Part shown: one piece after another, positions 52,382 to 61,799 of the stretch
Position numbering within the stretch: position 1 is the stretch's first letter
Layout of the letters: each line of letters opens with the position of its first letter
Source of the DNA: CAYZJV01 sp964478945
GTDB taxonomy: Bacteria > Spirochaetota > Spirochaetia > Sphaerochaetales > Sphaerochaetaceae
Length of the DNA: 64,000 nucleotides
NCBI GenBank assembly: GCA_964478945.1
Contig: CAYZJV010000006.1
Location: 13,308-77,307 of the forward strand
Direction: 5' to 3'
Made by a program: the position numbers and the translations under genes
Notes under the pieces: generated by a model
The model's input: the letters and a program-made list of their open reading frames with translations, nothing else
The model's database searches: none
What the model was told of the DNA's origin: nothing

Positions 52382-54784
52382 CTACAATCGTGCGCCAAGA
52401 TAGGCACTGAGACGCAACAAGTCGGCGAACACACCACCGGCGGTCACCTCGGGACCGGCTCCCGGCCCCTGTATCACCAAAGGTTGCACATGGTACCGGT
52501 CGGTGGTGAACGCAACCACATTGTCGGTTCCCTTGGACTGTGCGAAAGGATGGGACTCGGGATAGGCGGCCAATTCCACATGGCAAGTACCATCCTCAGC
52601 CACACGGCCCACATACCGCAAACGCTTTCCTTCCGCTTTCGCCGCATTGTAGAGTGCTTCGATATGGCTGTCCATCATCTCCATCTTGTCGAGGAACTCC
52701 GAAAGTGGCACATCCCTCAACGGTTCGGGCACCAAGCTGGTGATCGCGATATCGGATACTTCCACCTTGTAACCCATCTCACGCGCGAGAATAACCGATT
52801 TTCTGGCCACATCCATGCCGGAAAGGTCATCCCGTGGATCCGGTTCGGTATACCCCATATCCTTCGCACCCTTGACGAGGGTGCTGAACGGCACGGTACC
52901 GTCATAGTTTGAGAAGAGATACGCCAATGTTCCCGACACAATGCCTTCGACACTCCGCACCCGATCTCCCGTCTGTATGAGGTCCTTCAATGTCCCGATG
53001 ATCGGCAACCCAGCCCCTACAGTGGTCTCATACAGGAAATGCTTGCCGAACTGGCGTCCGGTATCCATCAGCTTGCGATACTCGGGATAACTGGCGGTTC
53101 CCGCCTTCTTGTTGGGGGTGACGATGTGGATTCCGCGTTCGATCCATTGCACATAATGGGTCGGCAATGTGGCGCTCGTGGTGCAATCGACAAGTACCGC
53201 GTGGGGGAAATAGGAGGCTCCCACATGCTTCACCATCCGCTTGATATCGATCTTTTCACCCTTCTGGACAAATTGTTTACGCCAATCGTTCAAATCGATA
53301 CCCTGATCATCGAGCAACATCCTGGAGGAATTGGCGATCGCCCTGATGCGGATATCGACTCCGAACTCCTCGTTCAAACGCTTCGCTTCGGCAGCAATCT
53401 GATTCAGCAAGGTTCCACCGATGTTGCCAGGACCGAACAGTCCCACACTGATGGCCTGGTTGGAGAGGAAGAATCCCGCGTGCAAGGCCCTGAGCGCCTT
53501 TTTCGCATCCTGCTCCTTGATCACCACACTGATGTTCCGTTCGGAGGAGCCCTGTGCGATGGCCCTCACATTGACATGGGCCTTCCCCAATGCACCGAAA
53601 AAGGTCCCCGATATCCCAGGGACTCCAGTCATCCTCTCTCCAACGGCGGCAAGTATGGCACATCCCATCTCCACATCGATGTTCTGGATACGATGGCTGG
53701 TGATCTCATTGTTGAAGGTACTGCGTGCGATGGCACATGCAAGAGCGGCCTGTTCGGCCGGAACCGCGAAACAAATCGAGTATTCGCTCGAGGCCTGACT
53801 GATCAATATGACTGAGATATCGGATTCGTGCATCGCTGCGAACAGCCTTCGTGCGACACCGGGAACACCAATCATTCCCGCACCTTCCACATTGATCAGT
53901 GCAGTCTCACGGATCACCGAGAACCCCTTCACCGCCTTTGTCGACTCGAGTCCCTTCTTGTCGTCGATGAAGGTCCCTGGATGCGAGATCTGGGCAAAAG
54001 ATCGCAAATGCAAGGGAATTCGTTTCGCAATGGCGGGAACCATATGTTGCGGATGGATCACCGCCGAACCGAAGAAGGAAAGCTCGGTGGCCTCCGCATA
54101 GGTGAGACAGTCGATCACAGTGGCGCTGGGAACATCATGTACATCGGCAGTGGTGACCATCAGTTCAGGGTGCCAGAAGGTGATCGACGTTGCACCCAGA
54201 TGATTTCCCACCAAAGCCGCGGTGTACTCGGCATCCCTATCGTGTGGAGCTCCTTCACTCTGGCGGAGTTCACCGGTAAGCAGAATGGTATCGCCCGGCT
54301 GGAAAGGAAATTCCTTTGATTGAAGTATCCCGTCCACCGCTACAGTGGAACATGATGCATCGGAAGCAAGGAACACTTCCTTCAAAAGGGTTGCCACCCA
54401 TTCCCCCACCAGGGTATCGAGGAACTTCCCCGATCCCTGCGAGATATCGCCTACAAGCCAGATGGCGCGCAGGATATCCTCGACCTCGGCGAAGCCTTCC
54501 TTGATCTTCTGCAACACGGAGGGGCGTTGTCCTGCAGGGATGATCGTCTCGACAAGCGTACTCCAGGAGTTGGTCCGGCTCTCCATCATGCCCCATAGAC
54601 GCTCGTCGTGGCCCTTGGCCGCTTCGAGCAATGGAGAAAGTCCCAAAGCACCATCACGAATCGGGGCGATCGCGAACACACAGGTGCCATCGCCAGCCGC
54701 CTTTCTGATCGATACCAGCTTCCCAGGACCATCGTGTGTCACAATCATCGATCCATCGATGGCATGCACTTGTAAACCGTTCAT
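52382..54784 (-). CDS. thrA: Bifunctional aspartokinase/homoserine dehydrogenase with degenerate kinase motifs
   Basis: 800 residues in the ThrA order: kinase lobe, two ACT domains, homoserine dehydrogenase. The dehydrogenase half is intact (GLFGPGNIGG, HIVTPNKKAG, ETTVGAGLPIIGTL, PRDDLSGMDVARK). The ACT region is recognisable (VPGVARRLFAAM, VPGISGTFFGALG). The kinase lobe lacks its three signatures: KFGGTS near the start is absent (the segment reads IVTHDGPGKL), GRGGSDYTA reads HDRDAEYTAA, and DVDGVYTADP reads HPELMVTTAD. Only the later ELSFFGSAVIHPQ is kept. The kinase is probably inactive and the lobe may only regulate. The ATG at 54784 follows AGGAG. Confidence 0.9.
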   Translation of the reverse strand: MNGLQVHAIDGSMIVTHDGPGKLVSIRKAAGDGTCVFAIAPIRDGALGLSPLLEAAKGHDERLWGMMESRTNSWSTLVETIIPAGQRPSVLQKIKEGFAEVEDILRAIWLVGDISQGSGKFLDTLVGEWVATLLKEVFLASDASCSTVAVDGILQSKEFPFQPGDTILLTGELRQSEGAPHDRDAEYTAALVGNHLGATSITFWHPELMVTTADVHDVPSATVIDCLTYAEATELSFFGSAVIHPQHMVPAIAKRIPLHLRSFAQISHPGTFIDDKKGLESTKAVKGFSVIRETALINVEGAGMIGVPGVARRLFAAMHESDISVILISQASSEYSICFAVPAEQAALACAIARSTFNNEITSHRIQNIDVEMGCAILAAVGERMTGVPGISGTFFGALGKAHVNVRAIAQGSSERNISVVIKEQDAKKALRALHAGFFLSNQAISVGLFGPGNIGGTLLNQIAAEAKRLNEEFGVDIRIRAIANSSRMLLDDQGIDLNDWRKQFVQKGEKIDIKRMVKHVGASYFPHAVLVDCTTSATLPTHYVQWIERGIHIVTPNKKAGTASYPEYRKLMDTGRQFGKHFLYETTVGAGLPIIGTLKDLIQTGDRVRSVEGIVSGTLAYLFSNYDGTVPFSTLVKGAKDMGYTEPDPRDDLSGMDVARKSVILAREMGYKVEVSDIAITSLVPEPLRDVPLSEFLDKMEMMDSHIEALYNAAKAEGKRLRYVGRVAEDGTCHVELAAYPESHPFAQSKGTDNVVAFTTDRYHVQPLVIQGPGAGPEVTAGGVFADLLRLSAYLGARL

Positions 54785-54798
54785 CTGCTCTCCTCCCT

Positions 54799-54812
54799 CC
54801 ACCCACGGGTGG
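54799..54812. repeat. Perfect palindrome upstream of thrA
   Basis: CCACCC-AC-GGGTGG, a 14-base palindrome just upstream of the thrA Shine-Dalgarno sequence. In RNA it would form a 6-pair stem with a 2-base loop that could hide or expose the start region. It might also be an operator. The role is unknown. Confidence 0.4.
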
Positions 54813-54841
54813 TTCTTTCATGAATGTTGGACCAAGGGTAG

Positions 54842-54868
54842 AAAAAAGGACCCCAAAAGGGCCCTTTT
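54842..54868 (-). terminator. Terminator of rpmB
   Basis: On the minus strand AAAAGGGCCC, loop TTTTG, GGGTCCTTTT, running into further T residues. About 10 pairs with one G-T, 26 bases after the rpmB stop: a classical rho-independent terminator. It leaves under 60 bases for a thrA promoter. Confidence 0.8.
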
Positions 54869-54894
54869 CTGTTTCCAGTAGAATGAAGGTACGA

Positions 54895-55125
54895 TTATAC
54901 GACCTTCTGAACCCTGCCGCTTCGCAAGCATCGCGTGCAAACCTTGATTGTCCGGGGCGTGCCATTGATGAGGGTTTTTACGGAAACGATGTTGGGTCTG
55001 AACACACGTTTGGTGGTCACACCAATATGCTGACCTACTCCACCTTTCTTCTTGAGCTGACCCTTACGGGTGACACTGTTTCCAGCGACGGTTCCCTTTC
55101 CACAAATATCACATCTACGTGCCAT
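54895..55125 (-). CDS. rpmB: 50S ribosomal protein L28
   Basis: 76 residues, the usual L28 length. MARRCDICGKG at the N-terminus and KVCTRCLRSGRVQKV at the C-terminus hold the four cysteines of the zinc-binding form. The ATG at 55125 has AAGGTGG 8 bases upstream; the longer frame to 55176 is not supported. It is transcribed alone, closed by a strong terminator. Confidence 0.96.
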   Translation of the reverse strand: MARRCDICGKGTVAGNSVTRKGQLKKKGGVGQHIGVTTKRVFRPNIVSVKTLINGTPRTIKVCTRCLRSGRVQKVV

Positions 55126-55222
55126 GATTATATCCACCTTGTACTTGACATTCACACTGAACAGACCGACTGGCACCTTCGGGAGAGCCGGCCTTGAACG
55201 GGATTACCCCGCAACTCACAGA

Positions 55223-55251
55223 AACATAGCAGAATATCCCGGATGTGTAAA
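55223..55251 (-). promoter_or_regulatory. rpmB promoter
   Basis: Minus strand TTTACA (55251-55246), 17 bases, TATGTT (55228-55223), about 100 bases upstream of the rpmB ATG. Confidence 0.4.
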
Positions 55252-55256
55252 TACCT

Positions 55257-55826
55257 GTGCCAAAAAGGAACTTGAATTTTTCTCAACGCTCACCTACGAT
55301 GACACCGATGGAACGACACACCCATGCGCATCTACTCGGACTCGGACTCTCTCCACTTGCATCCCGACAAGTGACGAAGATGAGGAACCATTGTTGGCAC
55401 ACTTTGGCCGAACCTTCGTTCCTCCTGCTGCCTGTGATGATCCCTATTGGATGGAACCATGAACCGTTTCCGAAGTTCAAGACCTTGGCCATTCCTTCCC
55501 CGCCACCGCAAATCGAATTCACCCACGTCATACTCCACCACAAATCGTTGTTTCTCTCCACGGACAACACCAAGTGGGAAACATATATTACGCATCTACG
55601 ATCACTGTTCACTGTGAAGAACCAGGAAGAAACACTGTTTCCTGCAGAAAGTGTCCTCGGTCCATATCTTGGAAACCATTCCTCCATAGAACCGTTTCTC
55701 CAAACCATCGATCCGGTTTGCAACACCGATTGGAGATTGGTCCACCTTGAAATCGAATGGGCAGAATCATCGGGCAAGATGGTACACTCCCACCATAGGC
55801 TTGTCGATGAGCTCCATCTGAGGTGA
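55257..55826 (+). CDS. Hypothetical protein
   Basis: Up to 189 residues from a GTG at 55257; ATG codons at 55299 and 55308 are alternative starts, and none has a Shine-Dalgarno sequence. I do not recognise the family. The composition is that of a soluble protein with hydrophobic strands (FTHVILHHKSLFL, and DWRLVHLEIEWAESSG); the histidine pattern is of interest but is not a known motif. The opposite strand is also open here (55283-55975), but it is rich in Ser, Trp and Arg and looks like a shadow. The gene ends 110 bases before the MFS transporter on the same strand. Confidence 0.45.
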   Translation: MPKRNLNFSQRSPTMTPMERHTHAHLLGLGLSPLASRQVTKMRNHCWHTLAEPSFLLLPVMIPIGWNHEPFPKFKTLAIPSPPPQIEFTHVILHHKSLFLSTDNTKWETYITHLRSLFTVKNQEETLFPAESVLGPYLGNHSSIEPFLQTIDPVCNTDWRLVHLEIEWAESSGKMVHSHHRLVDELHLR

Positions 55827-55935
55827 TGGACAGTCCTTTTGCCAACCTTGTTGACAAAGGTTCCGATTGGCTCCATAGTCTGCCCATGGTGTTGGACACC
55901 ATTCCCCACAAATTCAGTCACGGGATGTGTATGGT

Positions 55936-57147
55936 ATGAATGCAAAGAACCGCTCAATCTATGTCGACTCGGCACGTGTGCAACGCTTCCTCATGGTGAT
56001 GCTCCTTGCAGGCTTGGCACATGGGCTCTATCGTGGAGTCCAAGACAACTATCTGGCAGAAATCGTGAAGATAAATGAATTCGAACGAGGTATCGTCGAA
56101 TTTTTCAGGGAGTTGCCCGGACTCCTCCTCATATTCATCCTGGCCACCATGTATCGATTCAGTGAAACGAAAGTCTTCAAGATAGGAACCGCGATCACTC
56201 TCACAGGAACCCTCGGACTACTGTTGTTCGGTACCGGAAAATTCATCGTGGTGCTGTTCATGGTGTGCTACAGTCTTGGAGAACATATCGTCATGCCGGT
56301 AAAGAAAACGATATCGTTGCACTTGGCCAAGAGCGGAAAGGGAGGAGCCTCCCTGGGCATGACCCAAGCGATAAGCCATGGTGGCAACATCATCGGGTAC
56401 CTGATGGTGACCGGCCTCTTCTTCATCTTTCCTAGGATGGGTATCGATAGGAATGCTCCCCAAGGTTTCAAGATCGTGTTCCTACTCTCCACCATCCTAC
56501 TTGTAGGAGCCACACTTGTTGTCATTGCGATGAGGGATGAAGGACAAAAGGTTCGTCGCAGCAGACTCTATTTCAACCGCAAATTCGGCAAGTATTATGG
56601 ATTGGAGCTGTTCTATGGAGCAAGAAAGCAAATATTCCTCACCTTCGCACCATATGTGTTGATCCTCCAGTATGGAGCGGATACATCGGTCATTTCACTT
56701 CTTCTTGCCGTCTGCGCGGTATTCGGCATGCTCTTTTCCCCCTATATCGGAAGATTGATCGACAAGTTGGGCTACAAGTTCGTAATGGTTGCCGACACAT
56801 TGTTCCTCATGGTGGTATGTTTCTTCTATGGCTTCAGCCACCGACTGTTTTCCTTCGAAGTGGCCTATATCGTAGTGTGTGTGAACTTTGTACTCGATTC
56901 GGTGATATCCCTCGCTTCCATGGCATCGAGTGTCTATGTACAGGATATCGCGGATGACCAACACGAAATTGCAGCAACCCTCACCACGGGCATTTCGGTA
57001 AACCATCTCATCAGTGTAATCATCGCACTGCTCGGAGGTTACATCTGGAAACAAACCGGAATCGAGGTCCTATTCACACTATCGGGATTGTTGGGACTCG
57101 CGAACACGATATTCGCCGCAACCATCAAACCTGTGAAGAAAGTGTAG
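55936..57147 (+). CDS. MFS family transporter
   Basis: 403 residues with 11-12 hydrophobic helices. Features include the repeated half structure, GRLIDKLGYKFVMVADTLFL with a loop 8-9 motif, and a basic central loop (EGQKVRRSRLYFNRKFGKYYG). The substrate is unknown. I place the start at the ATG at 55936 (MNAKNRSIYVDSARVQRFL); a GTG three codons earlier is also possible. It converges on the EAL gene with 11 bases between. Confidence 0.85.
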   Translation: MNAKNRSIYVDSARVQRFLMVMLLAGLAHGLYRGVQDNYLAEIVKINEFERGIVEFFRELPGLLLIFILATMYRFSETKVFKIGTAITLTGTLGLLLFGTGKFIVVLFMVCYSLGEHIVMPVKKTISLHLAKSGKGGASLGMTQAISHGGNIIGYLMVTGLFFIFPRMGIDRNAPQGFKIVFLLSTILLVGATLVVIAMRDEGQKVRRSRLYFNRKFGKYYGLELFYGARKQIFLTFAPYVLILQYGADTSVISLLLAVCAVFGMLFSPYIGRLIDKLGYKFVMVADTLFLMVVCFFYGFSHRLFSFEVAYIVVCVNFVLDSVISLASMASSVYVQDIADDQHEIAATLTTGISVNHLISVIIALLGGYIWKQTGIEVLFTLSGLLGLANTIFAATIKPVKKV

Positions 57148-57158
57148 AAAGACACGCC

Positions 57159-59072
57159 TCAAGTGATAGGAAGGCCAACAAGTTCCAACAACTTCTCAGC
57201 AGAAACTGGCTTGGAGAAATAGTATCCCTGTACCAACCCGACACCTTCCGATTTTACCATCTCGAATTGTTTTGCAGTCTCCACTCCCTCTGCAACGATG
57301 GTTTTTCCCAATTCTCCAAGCACCATTGCCGTGAGCTTGAACAACCGGGAGCCATGAGCCGTATTGGAAAGGACACTCCGATCGATCTTCACGAAATCGA
57401 ACGGTACATTCGCCAACACCTCCAGATTCGCATAACCGGTGCCAAAATCATCCAATGCGAACCGCACACCTGAAGCCGAAAGTTCATCCAAGCGTTGCCG
57501 AACCGTTTCCAATGAGGTCATGACCATCGATTCGGTGGTCTCAAGACACAACCTCTTCGGATCGAGACCCGAATCGTCCAACAATCCTTTGAGACGAATC
57601 GAGAAATCATGTGACAGCAAATCACCCGCCGAAATATTGACCGAGATGAAATCGAGACCTTCCAAACGATCGGGATGGCTTGTGATGAAACGGCAGACTT
57701 GTTTCATAAGAATGGTGGTAAGGGGAGCAATCAAACCAGAATTTTCAGCCAGATCAATGAACTCCCCTGGCATCAAGGTACCCAACTGGTCATCCTCTAT
57801 CCGCATCAAGGCCTCAGCCGCCACAAGATTTCCATCCACCGCACGATAGATCGGTTGGTAGTTGACCTTCACCAGTTCCTCTTTCGCGATGGCCCGTCTC
57901 AATGCAGAAAGCACATCCATCCGTCTCTGACGCAACCGAATCATCCGGTGGTTGTGGATGATCACCGATTGCCTTCTCCGTCCCTTGGTTTCCTGGATCA
58001 GGAATTCGATGGTATCGAGTACTTGGCTGATGGAATCGGCATGCTTGGGAATTTCCACTATCCCGATGTTCACATGGAAGGATATGGGATTCGATTCGAT
58101 GTTCCACCCCTGCAAGGTCCTTCCCTGTATACGTTTGATCAAACGTACCACTTCATTGTGTGAAAGCAAGGGGAACCCCAATACAAAACGATTGCCACCG
58201 ATCCTGTATACATCCGGAGTCCCTTCCAAACCCATCAGATAGCATGCGAACTCACGCAGCACTCTGTCGGCGACGCTCTGGTCGTAACTCGATTCGATCG
58301 CCCTGAAATTCTCGATATCTAGCGCTACCAGACTGGCGGACTTGCGGTGTCCCAGAATGGTGTCGAGATACCCGAGAAAGCCGTGTTGATTGCCCACCGC
58401 TGTAAGCGGATCGATCTCAAAACGACGATGCTGGTACATAAGATGATGTGTCAGCAAGAGAAAAGAGGAACCCAAGGTGAACAAAAGATGTTCCCTCACC
58501 TGTCGAAAGAAGATGATGGATATGAGCAATAATACGGGAGTAACGACATGGGCTAGACGATACCTCTGGTCGACCAAGTTCCAACGCACGACCACAAGAG
58601 CAAAGGCTATCACACAATACATTCCGGTGGTGAGGATGAGAAACTCGAACCGGCTCCGACTACCAACGACAAGCATCTCCTTGAACAAGGGAAAGTCGAA
58701 TCCAATGAATGCAAATAGGGAGAACAGAAGATACAACAGAAGGGGCAACGACTCAATGGCGAGAAGTATCCTGCGGGTTGAACTTTTGATAACGGTCGAA
58801 ATGAGTGCATCCATCCACATCAGCACGAAAGCCATCAGCGTAATGCTATGGAGACCAAGTACAATTTGCCCGAACCACACGGGCAATGCAATTATGCCTT
58901 CGAGATTGGTGTGGACGAATGTTCCCAGTATAAGGAACAGAAGATACAGCACCAACAATTTCTCCGAGACGACCGACGAATGTACGAATCTTTTATCCAA
59001 ATGCGATCTCGCATCGAATAGGATTGCCAATACAATAATGAACGAAAACAGTTCAGCTTCCAAAACTCCCAT
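57159..59072 (-). CDS. Membrane protein with degenerate GGDEF and intact EAL domain (c-di-GMP phosphodiesterase)
   Basis: 637 residues. About 200 N-terminal residues contain six to seven membrane helices of unknown sensor type. The GGDEF domain (about 215-370) has RIGGNRFVLG where an active cyclase has GGDEF, so it cannot make c-di-GMP. The EAL domain keeps AEALMR, NISAGDLL, ETTES, DDFGTGYANL, DFVKID and VAEGVE, so phosphodiesterase activity is expected. It follows the GGDEF/HD-GYP gene on the same strand after 68 bases; the two probably act on the same pool. Confidence 0.9.
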   Translation of the reverse strand: MGVLEAELFSFIIVLAILFDARSHLDKRFVHSSVVSEKLLVLYLLFLILGTFVHTNLEGIIALPVWFGQIVLGLHSITLMAFVLMWMDALISTVIKSSTRRILLAIESLPLLLYLLFSLFAFIGFDFPLFKEMLVVGSRSRFEFLILTTGMYCVIAFALVVVRWNLVDQRYRLAHVVTPVLLLISIIFFRQVREHLLFTLGSSFLLLTHHLMYQHRRFEIDPLTAVGNQHGFLGYLDTILGHRKSASLVALDIENFRAIESSYDQSVADRVLREFACYLMGLEGTPDVYRIGGNRFVLGFPLLSHNEVVRLIKRIQGRTLQGWNIESNPISFHVNIGIVEIPKHADSISQVLDTIEFLIQETKGRRRQSVIIHNHRMIRLRQRRMDVLSALRRAIAKEELVKVNYQPIYRAVDGNLVAAEALMRIEDDQLGTLMPGEFIDLAENSGLIAPLTTILMKQVCRFITSHPDRLEGLDFISVNISAGDLLSHDFSIRLKGLLDDSGLDPKRLCLETTESMVMTSLETVRQRLDELSASGVRFALDDFGTGYANLEVLANVPFDFVKIDRSVLSNTAHGSRLFKLTAMVLGELGKTIVAEGVETAKQFEMVKSEGVGLVQGYYFSKPVSAEKLLELVGLPIT

Positions 59073-59140
59073 GCCACCACCAAAAGAACCCCATCATACC
59101 ACAGACACGCAGCACCGAAAAGAGAGTGGAGCAACTCTGC

Positions 59141-61684
59141 TCAAGCATCCTCAACAAACCGGGTTTCCATCATCGAAATGAACATGTCGACAAGTTCAGG
59201 ATCAAATTGGGTACCTTTGCCTGCAACAATTTCCTGTAATGCCGCATCACTGCTTCTCGATGCCGTGTACGGTCTATTGCCCGTGATCGCATCGAAAGTA
59301 TCGCAAATCGATATCATCCTCGCTCCAAGCGGGATATCTTTTCCCACGACTCCCCTGGGATACCCTCTCCCATCCCATCGCTCATGGTGGTGCAGCACCA
59401 TTTCGGCAATTTCATACATATGTGGTACGGTCCTCAACAAGTTGAATCCGATCTCCGCATGCCTGCGCATATCATTCCATTCGTATTCGTCCAATTGATG
59501 TGCTTTGGTAAGAAGTGCCCTGTTCACCGCCACCTTGCCAATATCATGCAGACGGGCGGCTTGCACAATCCTTTGGAGCTCATCCTCCTTCAGTCCCAAA
59601 TGACGGCCCAAACCAGCCGCCAATCGCTCCACATTTCCACTATGGGCCTTTTCATAGGCGAATTGCCCATGCTGCCACTCAAGCAGGATATCGACCAAAC
59701 GCAACTTGGTTTGCGGACTTTCCACAATCTTCCGACGATACATATTGCTTTCGGCCTGTCTGAAGACCACATTGCTATCCACATCCCGTTGTTCCTTGAC
59801 CGCCAGACCAAATGAAACTGAAATGGGAAGCGGTCCAATCATCTCTTGTGAGAATCGCTCCTTGACCTTCTGCAAGTATTGCTTGGCCTCCGGTTCGGCG
59901 GTCCGGGGCATAAGCACCACAAATTCATCTCCTCCATACCTTACCACCACCGCATGGGGTCCCATGCTTTCTGTGAGCATCCGAGCAATCGTGACCAACA
60001 AACGGTCTCCCGTCTCATGCCCAAACGCATCGTTGGCAAGTTTAAGCCCATTCACGTCTGCTATCAAAAAGGAAAGGGGAAAGGCTTGGCTTTGTTCGAA
60101 TGAATACAGTTTCTTTTCATACGCCCTGCGGTTGTACACACCGGTCAACTGATCGGTCATCCCAATTTTGAGTATCTGTTCCCTTTCCCTACGCTTTCTT
60201 GTCACATCCCTGAATACAAGTATCACCCCGGCGAGATGATCCGAGTCATCCATTATGGGTGAAGCACTATCCTCAACGTACCGTTCGGTACCATCTCTTG
60301 AAACAAGTATCGTATCATCATCGAGTTCCACTTTCCGACGACTTTTCAGGACGCGGAGTATCGGATCATCCCCCTTTTCCCCGGTAAAAGAGTCCTTGGT
60401 GGTGAATACCCGCCAAAAATCCTGCCCGACAGCCTCATGCATGCTCCAACCGGTCATCTCTTCAGCCACGGTATTCAACATGACCACCTTGCCGTATTCA
60501 TCAGTGGTTACCACACCATCACCGACTGAGAAAAGAGTGGTCTCCAGACGACGCTTCTCCAAATGCAGTCGCTGTCCGATCTCCTTCAACTGAGAGATAT
60601 CGTCATGGGTACCTCCCATCACCAGAGCAGCCCCTTCATCGTTCCACTTAAGGATCTTTCCCCTATCATGGATCCACATCCAATGGCCATCCTTGTGACG
60701 AATCCTATACTCGGTGTCGTAAAAATCGAGTTCTTTGGCGATCACCCGATCCAACAACACTTCAACCCGCTCCAAATCGTCCGGATGCACCAGTTTGCTC
60801 CATGTATCCAATTTCACCGGACGAAGCTCATCCAATGAATAGCCCAACATCGCGGCCCACCGTTCATTGATTACCATGCCGTCTGTCGCAAGATCCCACT
60901 CCCAAACTCCAACCCTTGTTGCATCTATCAAATCGTTCAATCTATCACGACTGAGACGAACCTCCTCTTCCGATTGCTGTTGGAGCAAATCGGCACTTTT
61001 GATGCGGTTGACTGCAATTCTTTGAATCGAGAGAATGACCAATATGATCACAAAGGTTCCCAGCAGAATGGCGTTTCGTCCAAAATCGAGATTCTGCAGG
61101 GTGGAAGAGGCCAATCCTTCCATCGCCTTTTGTTCATCGGTTTCGATGGACTGCAACAATTTGGTCATTTCATCGATATATATCCTTGAAGTCACAGAAG
61201 CGATCTGGAATTCTTCTGCAATGGAAGCATCCGAACCACTTGAAGAGGAATCCGATGCCAAGGCCAATAGCGGAAGGACCAATTCTTCATGCAATACTGC
61301 AAACGTCTCATCCACATGATCAAGGCGAACTTGATGGAGACGGTTGTCCGCAGTCAATCCACGCAGTTGCGCCATATGCAAACGGTACTGTTCCACCGCT
61401 TGGTTCACCCGTTGTGAGTGTATGGGTTGTTGTGCGATAAGGAAGGCCCTCTCCGAACCAAGATACGTATGCAGTTCCAACAACACTTCACCCACATGAT
61501 GGATGATCCCTTGGGTCCTGATCGTCTCATGTCTGATGCGTGTGGCCTGTTCGATGTTTATGAAGGTGAGCACTCCGATGCCGACGGAGAACAGCATGAT
61601 CAACAGCAATCCTGTACGTATGGTGCGGATAACTTTGGATGTGCCCGGCATCAACCTCTCCATTAATATATCAAGTCTCTTCAT
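59141..61684 (-). CDS. Membrane sensor with two PAS, GGDEF and HD-GYP domains
   Basis: 847 residues. Two membrane helices enclose a helical periplasmic region of about 150 residues. Two PAS domains follow (about 225-470; DGHWMWIHDRGKIL and VVTTDEYGKVVMLNTVAEEMTGW). The GGDEF domain has RYGGDEFVVLMPR and is probably active as a cyclase. The C-terminal HD-GYP has LHDIGKVAVN and HHERWDGRGYP, a phosphodiesterase site. Opposing activities in one chain suggest switching by the PAS or periplasmic sensor. The start ATG has only a weak site. Confidence 0.92.
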   Translation of the reverse strand: MKRLDILMERLMPGTSKVIRTIRTGLLLIMLFSVGIGVLTFINIEQATRIRHETIRTQGIIHHVGEVLLELHTYLGSERAFLIAQQPIHSQRVNQAVEQYRLHMAQLRGLTADNRLHQVRLDHVDETFAVLHEELVLPLLALASDSSSSGSDASIAEEFQIASVTSRIYIDEMTKLLQSIETDEQKAMEGLASSTLQNLDFGRNAILLGTFVIILVILSIQRIAVNRIKSADLLQQQSEEEVRLSRDRLNDLIDATRVGVWEWDLATDGMVINERWAAMLGYSLDELRPVKLDTWSKLVHPDDLERVEVLLDRVIAKELDFYDTEYRIRHKDGHWMWIHDRGKILKWNDEGAALVMGGTHDDISQLKEIGQRLHLEKRRLETTLFSVGDGVVTTDEYGKVVMLNTVAEEMTGWSMHEAVGQDFWRVFTTKDSFTGEKGDDPILRVLKSRRKVELDDDTILVSRDGTERYVEDSASPIMDDSDHLAGVILVFRDVTRKRREREQILKIGMTDQLTGVYNRRAYEKKLYSFEQSQAFPLSFLIADVNGLKLANDAFGHETGDRLLVTIARMLTESMGPHAVVVRYGGDEFVVLMPRTAEPEAKQYLQKVKERFSQEMIGPLPISVSFGLAVKEQRDVDSNVVFRQAESNMYRRKIVESPQTKLRLVDILLEWQHGQFAYEKAHSGNVERLAAGLGRHLGLKEDELQRIVQAARLHDIGKVAVNRALLTKAHQLDEYEWNDMRRHAEIGFNLLRTVPHMYEIAEMVLHHHERWDGRGYPRGVVGKDIPLGARMISICDTFDAITGNRPYTASRSSDAALQEIVAGKGTQFDPELVDMFISMMETRFVEDA

Positions 61685-61741
61685 GTTACTCGGCGCAATA
61701 GATTATCACAAGTGAATTTTACTCATTTCAATTTTCTTTGT

Positions 61742-61770
61742 TTGACAGACACCACAATATCACCTACCCT
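61742..61770 (+). promoter_or_regulatory. Promoter of the EamA transporter gene
   Basis: TTGACA (61742-61747), 17 bases, TACCCT (61765-61770), 29 bases before the ATG. The -35 is perfect, the -10 weak. Confidence 0.4.
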
Positions 61771-61799
61771 AAAATCACCATATTTGTCCAGGAGTCTCC

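Noticed and set aside
55283..55975. A 230-codon minus-strand frame opposite the hypothetical protein
   Set aside because: The translation is rich in Ser, Trp and Arg with no hydrophobic core pattern, and no ribosome-binding site was seen. The plus-strand frame looks more protein-like, though neither is proven.
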